Assembly: GCF_001294335.1 (NCBI RefSeq)
Contig: NZ_LGKG01000203.1
Coordinates: forward strand, 1 to 7,463
DNA length: 7,463 nt
From: Streptomyces chattanoogensis
GTDB taxonomy: Bacteria; Actinomycetota; Actinomycetes; Streptomycetales; Streptomycetaceae
Reading direction: 5' to 3'
Translations under genes and position numbers: made by a program
Notes under the pieces: model-generated
The model's database searches: none
The model's input: only the letters and a program-made list of their open reading frames with translations
What the model was told of the DNA's origin: nothing
Part shown: one piece after another, positions 7,373 to 7,463 of the stretch
How positions within the stretch are numbered: position 1 is the stretch's first letter
How the letters are laid out: the number at the start of each line of letters is the position of its first letter

Positions 7373-7463
7373 TCAGGAGACGAGTTCCGCCGATCGCTGG
7401 TTGCGGCGGTGCTGTTCGGCCCAGTTGGTCAGGGCGGCGGCGCAGGCGTGGTCGAGGTGGCGT
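7373..7463 (-). CDS. C-terminal fragment, possibly SulP-type anion transporter (STAS end)
   Basis: A minus-strand frame enters from the right edge and ends at TGA (7375-7373). The visible 29 residues begin RHLDHACAAALTNWAEQHRR and end in AELVS. A hairpin terminator directly behind the stop supports a real gene end. The LDHA...L..W pattern recalls the C-terminal STAS helix of actinomycete SulP transporters, some fused to carbonic anhydrase, but this is a weak match from memory on a short fragment. The gene probably belongs to the flanking genome rather than to the polyketide cluster. Confidence is moderate for a real CDS end and low for the family. Confidence 0.55.
   Translation of the reverse strand, partial: RHLDHACAAALTNWAEQHRRNQRSAELVS

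Noticed and set aside
1..7463. Frameshift or broken-module possibility in the PKS.
   Set aside because: The sense frame was followed codon by codon from 5463 to 1 with 1821 codons and no stop or frame change, and every domain motif appears in order.

Overview
The window is very GC-rich, and its genes start with GTG and strongly prefer G or C in third codon positions. Together with a modular type I polyketide synthase (PKS), this points to an actinomycete, most likely Streptomyces. It looks like one edge of a polyketide or polyketide-peptide biosynthetic cluster. Every gene I can support lies on the minus strand, so transcription runs from high to low coordinates.

Layout in transcription order: (1) 7463-7373, the last 29 codons of a gene entering from outside, possibly a SulP-type anion transporter, closed by a strong hairpin terminator at 7346-7312. 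(2) 7372-7118, a 255-base gap with a 20-bp near-perfect palindrome and an extra half-site, a good operator candidate. (3) 7117-6518, a short type II thioesterase-like protein that has lost the catalytic Ser, the catalytic His and the lid region, and carries two TTA codons. (4) 6517-6417, a spacer with 14-bp tandem repeats and a GC-rich hairpin. (5) 6416-5766, a complete NarL/FixJ-type response regulator with no kinase beside it. (6) 5765-5464, a 302-base gap with an intrinsic terminator and the likely promoter of the PKS. (7) 5463-1, the start of a giant modular PKS that runs off the window: ACP-KS-AT(malonyl)-DH-KR structural subdomain-ER, 1821 codons with no frameshift.

How they may work together (inference): the PKS starts with an ACP that has no adjacent loading AT and no N-terminal docking helix, so the starter acyl group is probably placed on it in trans. 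The following KS condenses it with malonyl-CoA, and DH and ER (with a KR expected just outside the window) would reduce the product to a saturated chain. The response regulator and the bldA-type TTA codons suggest developmental or signal-dependent control. The thioesterase-like protein sits where an editing thioesterase normally would, but it cannot use the normal Ser-His chemistry. I see no mobile elements, tRNA, rRNA or CRISPR array. The most unusual items are the degenerate thioesterase and the palindrome upstream of it.
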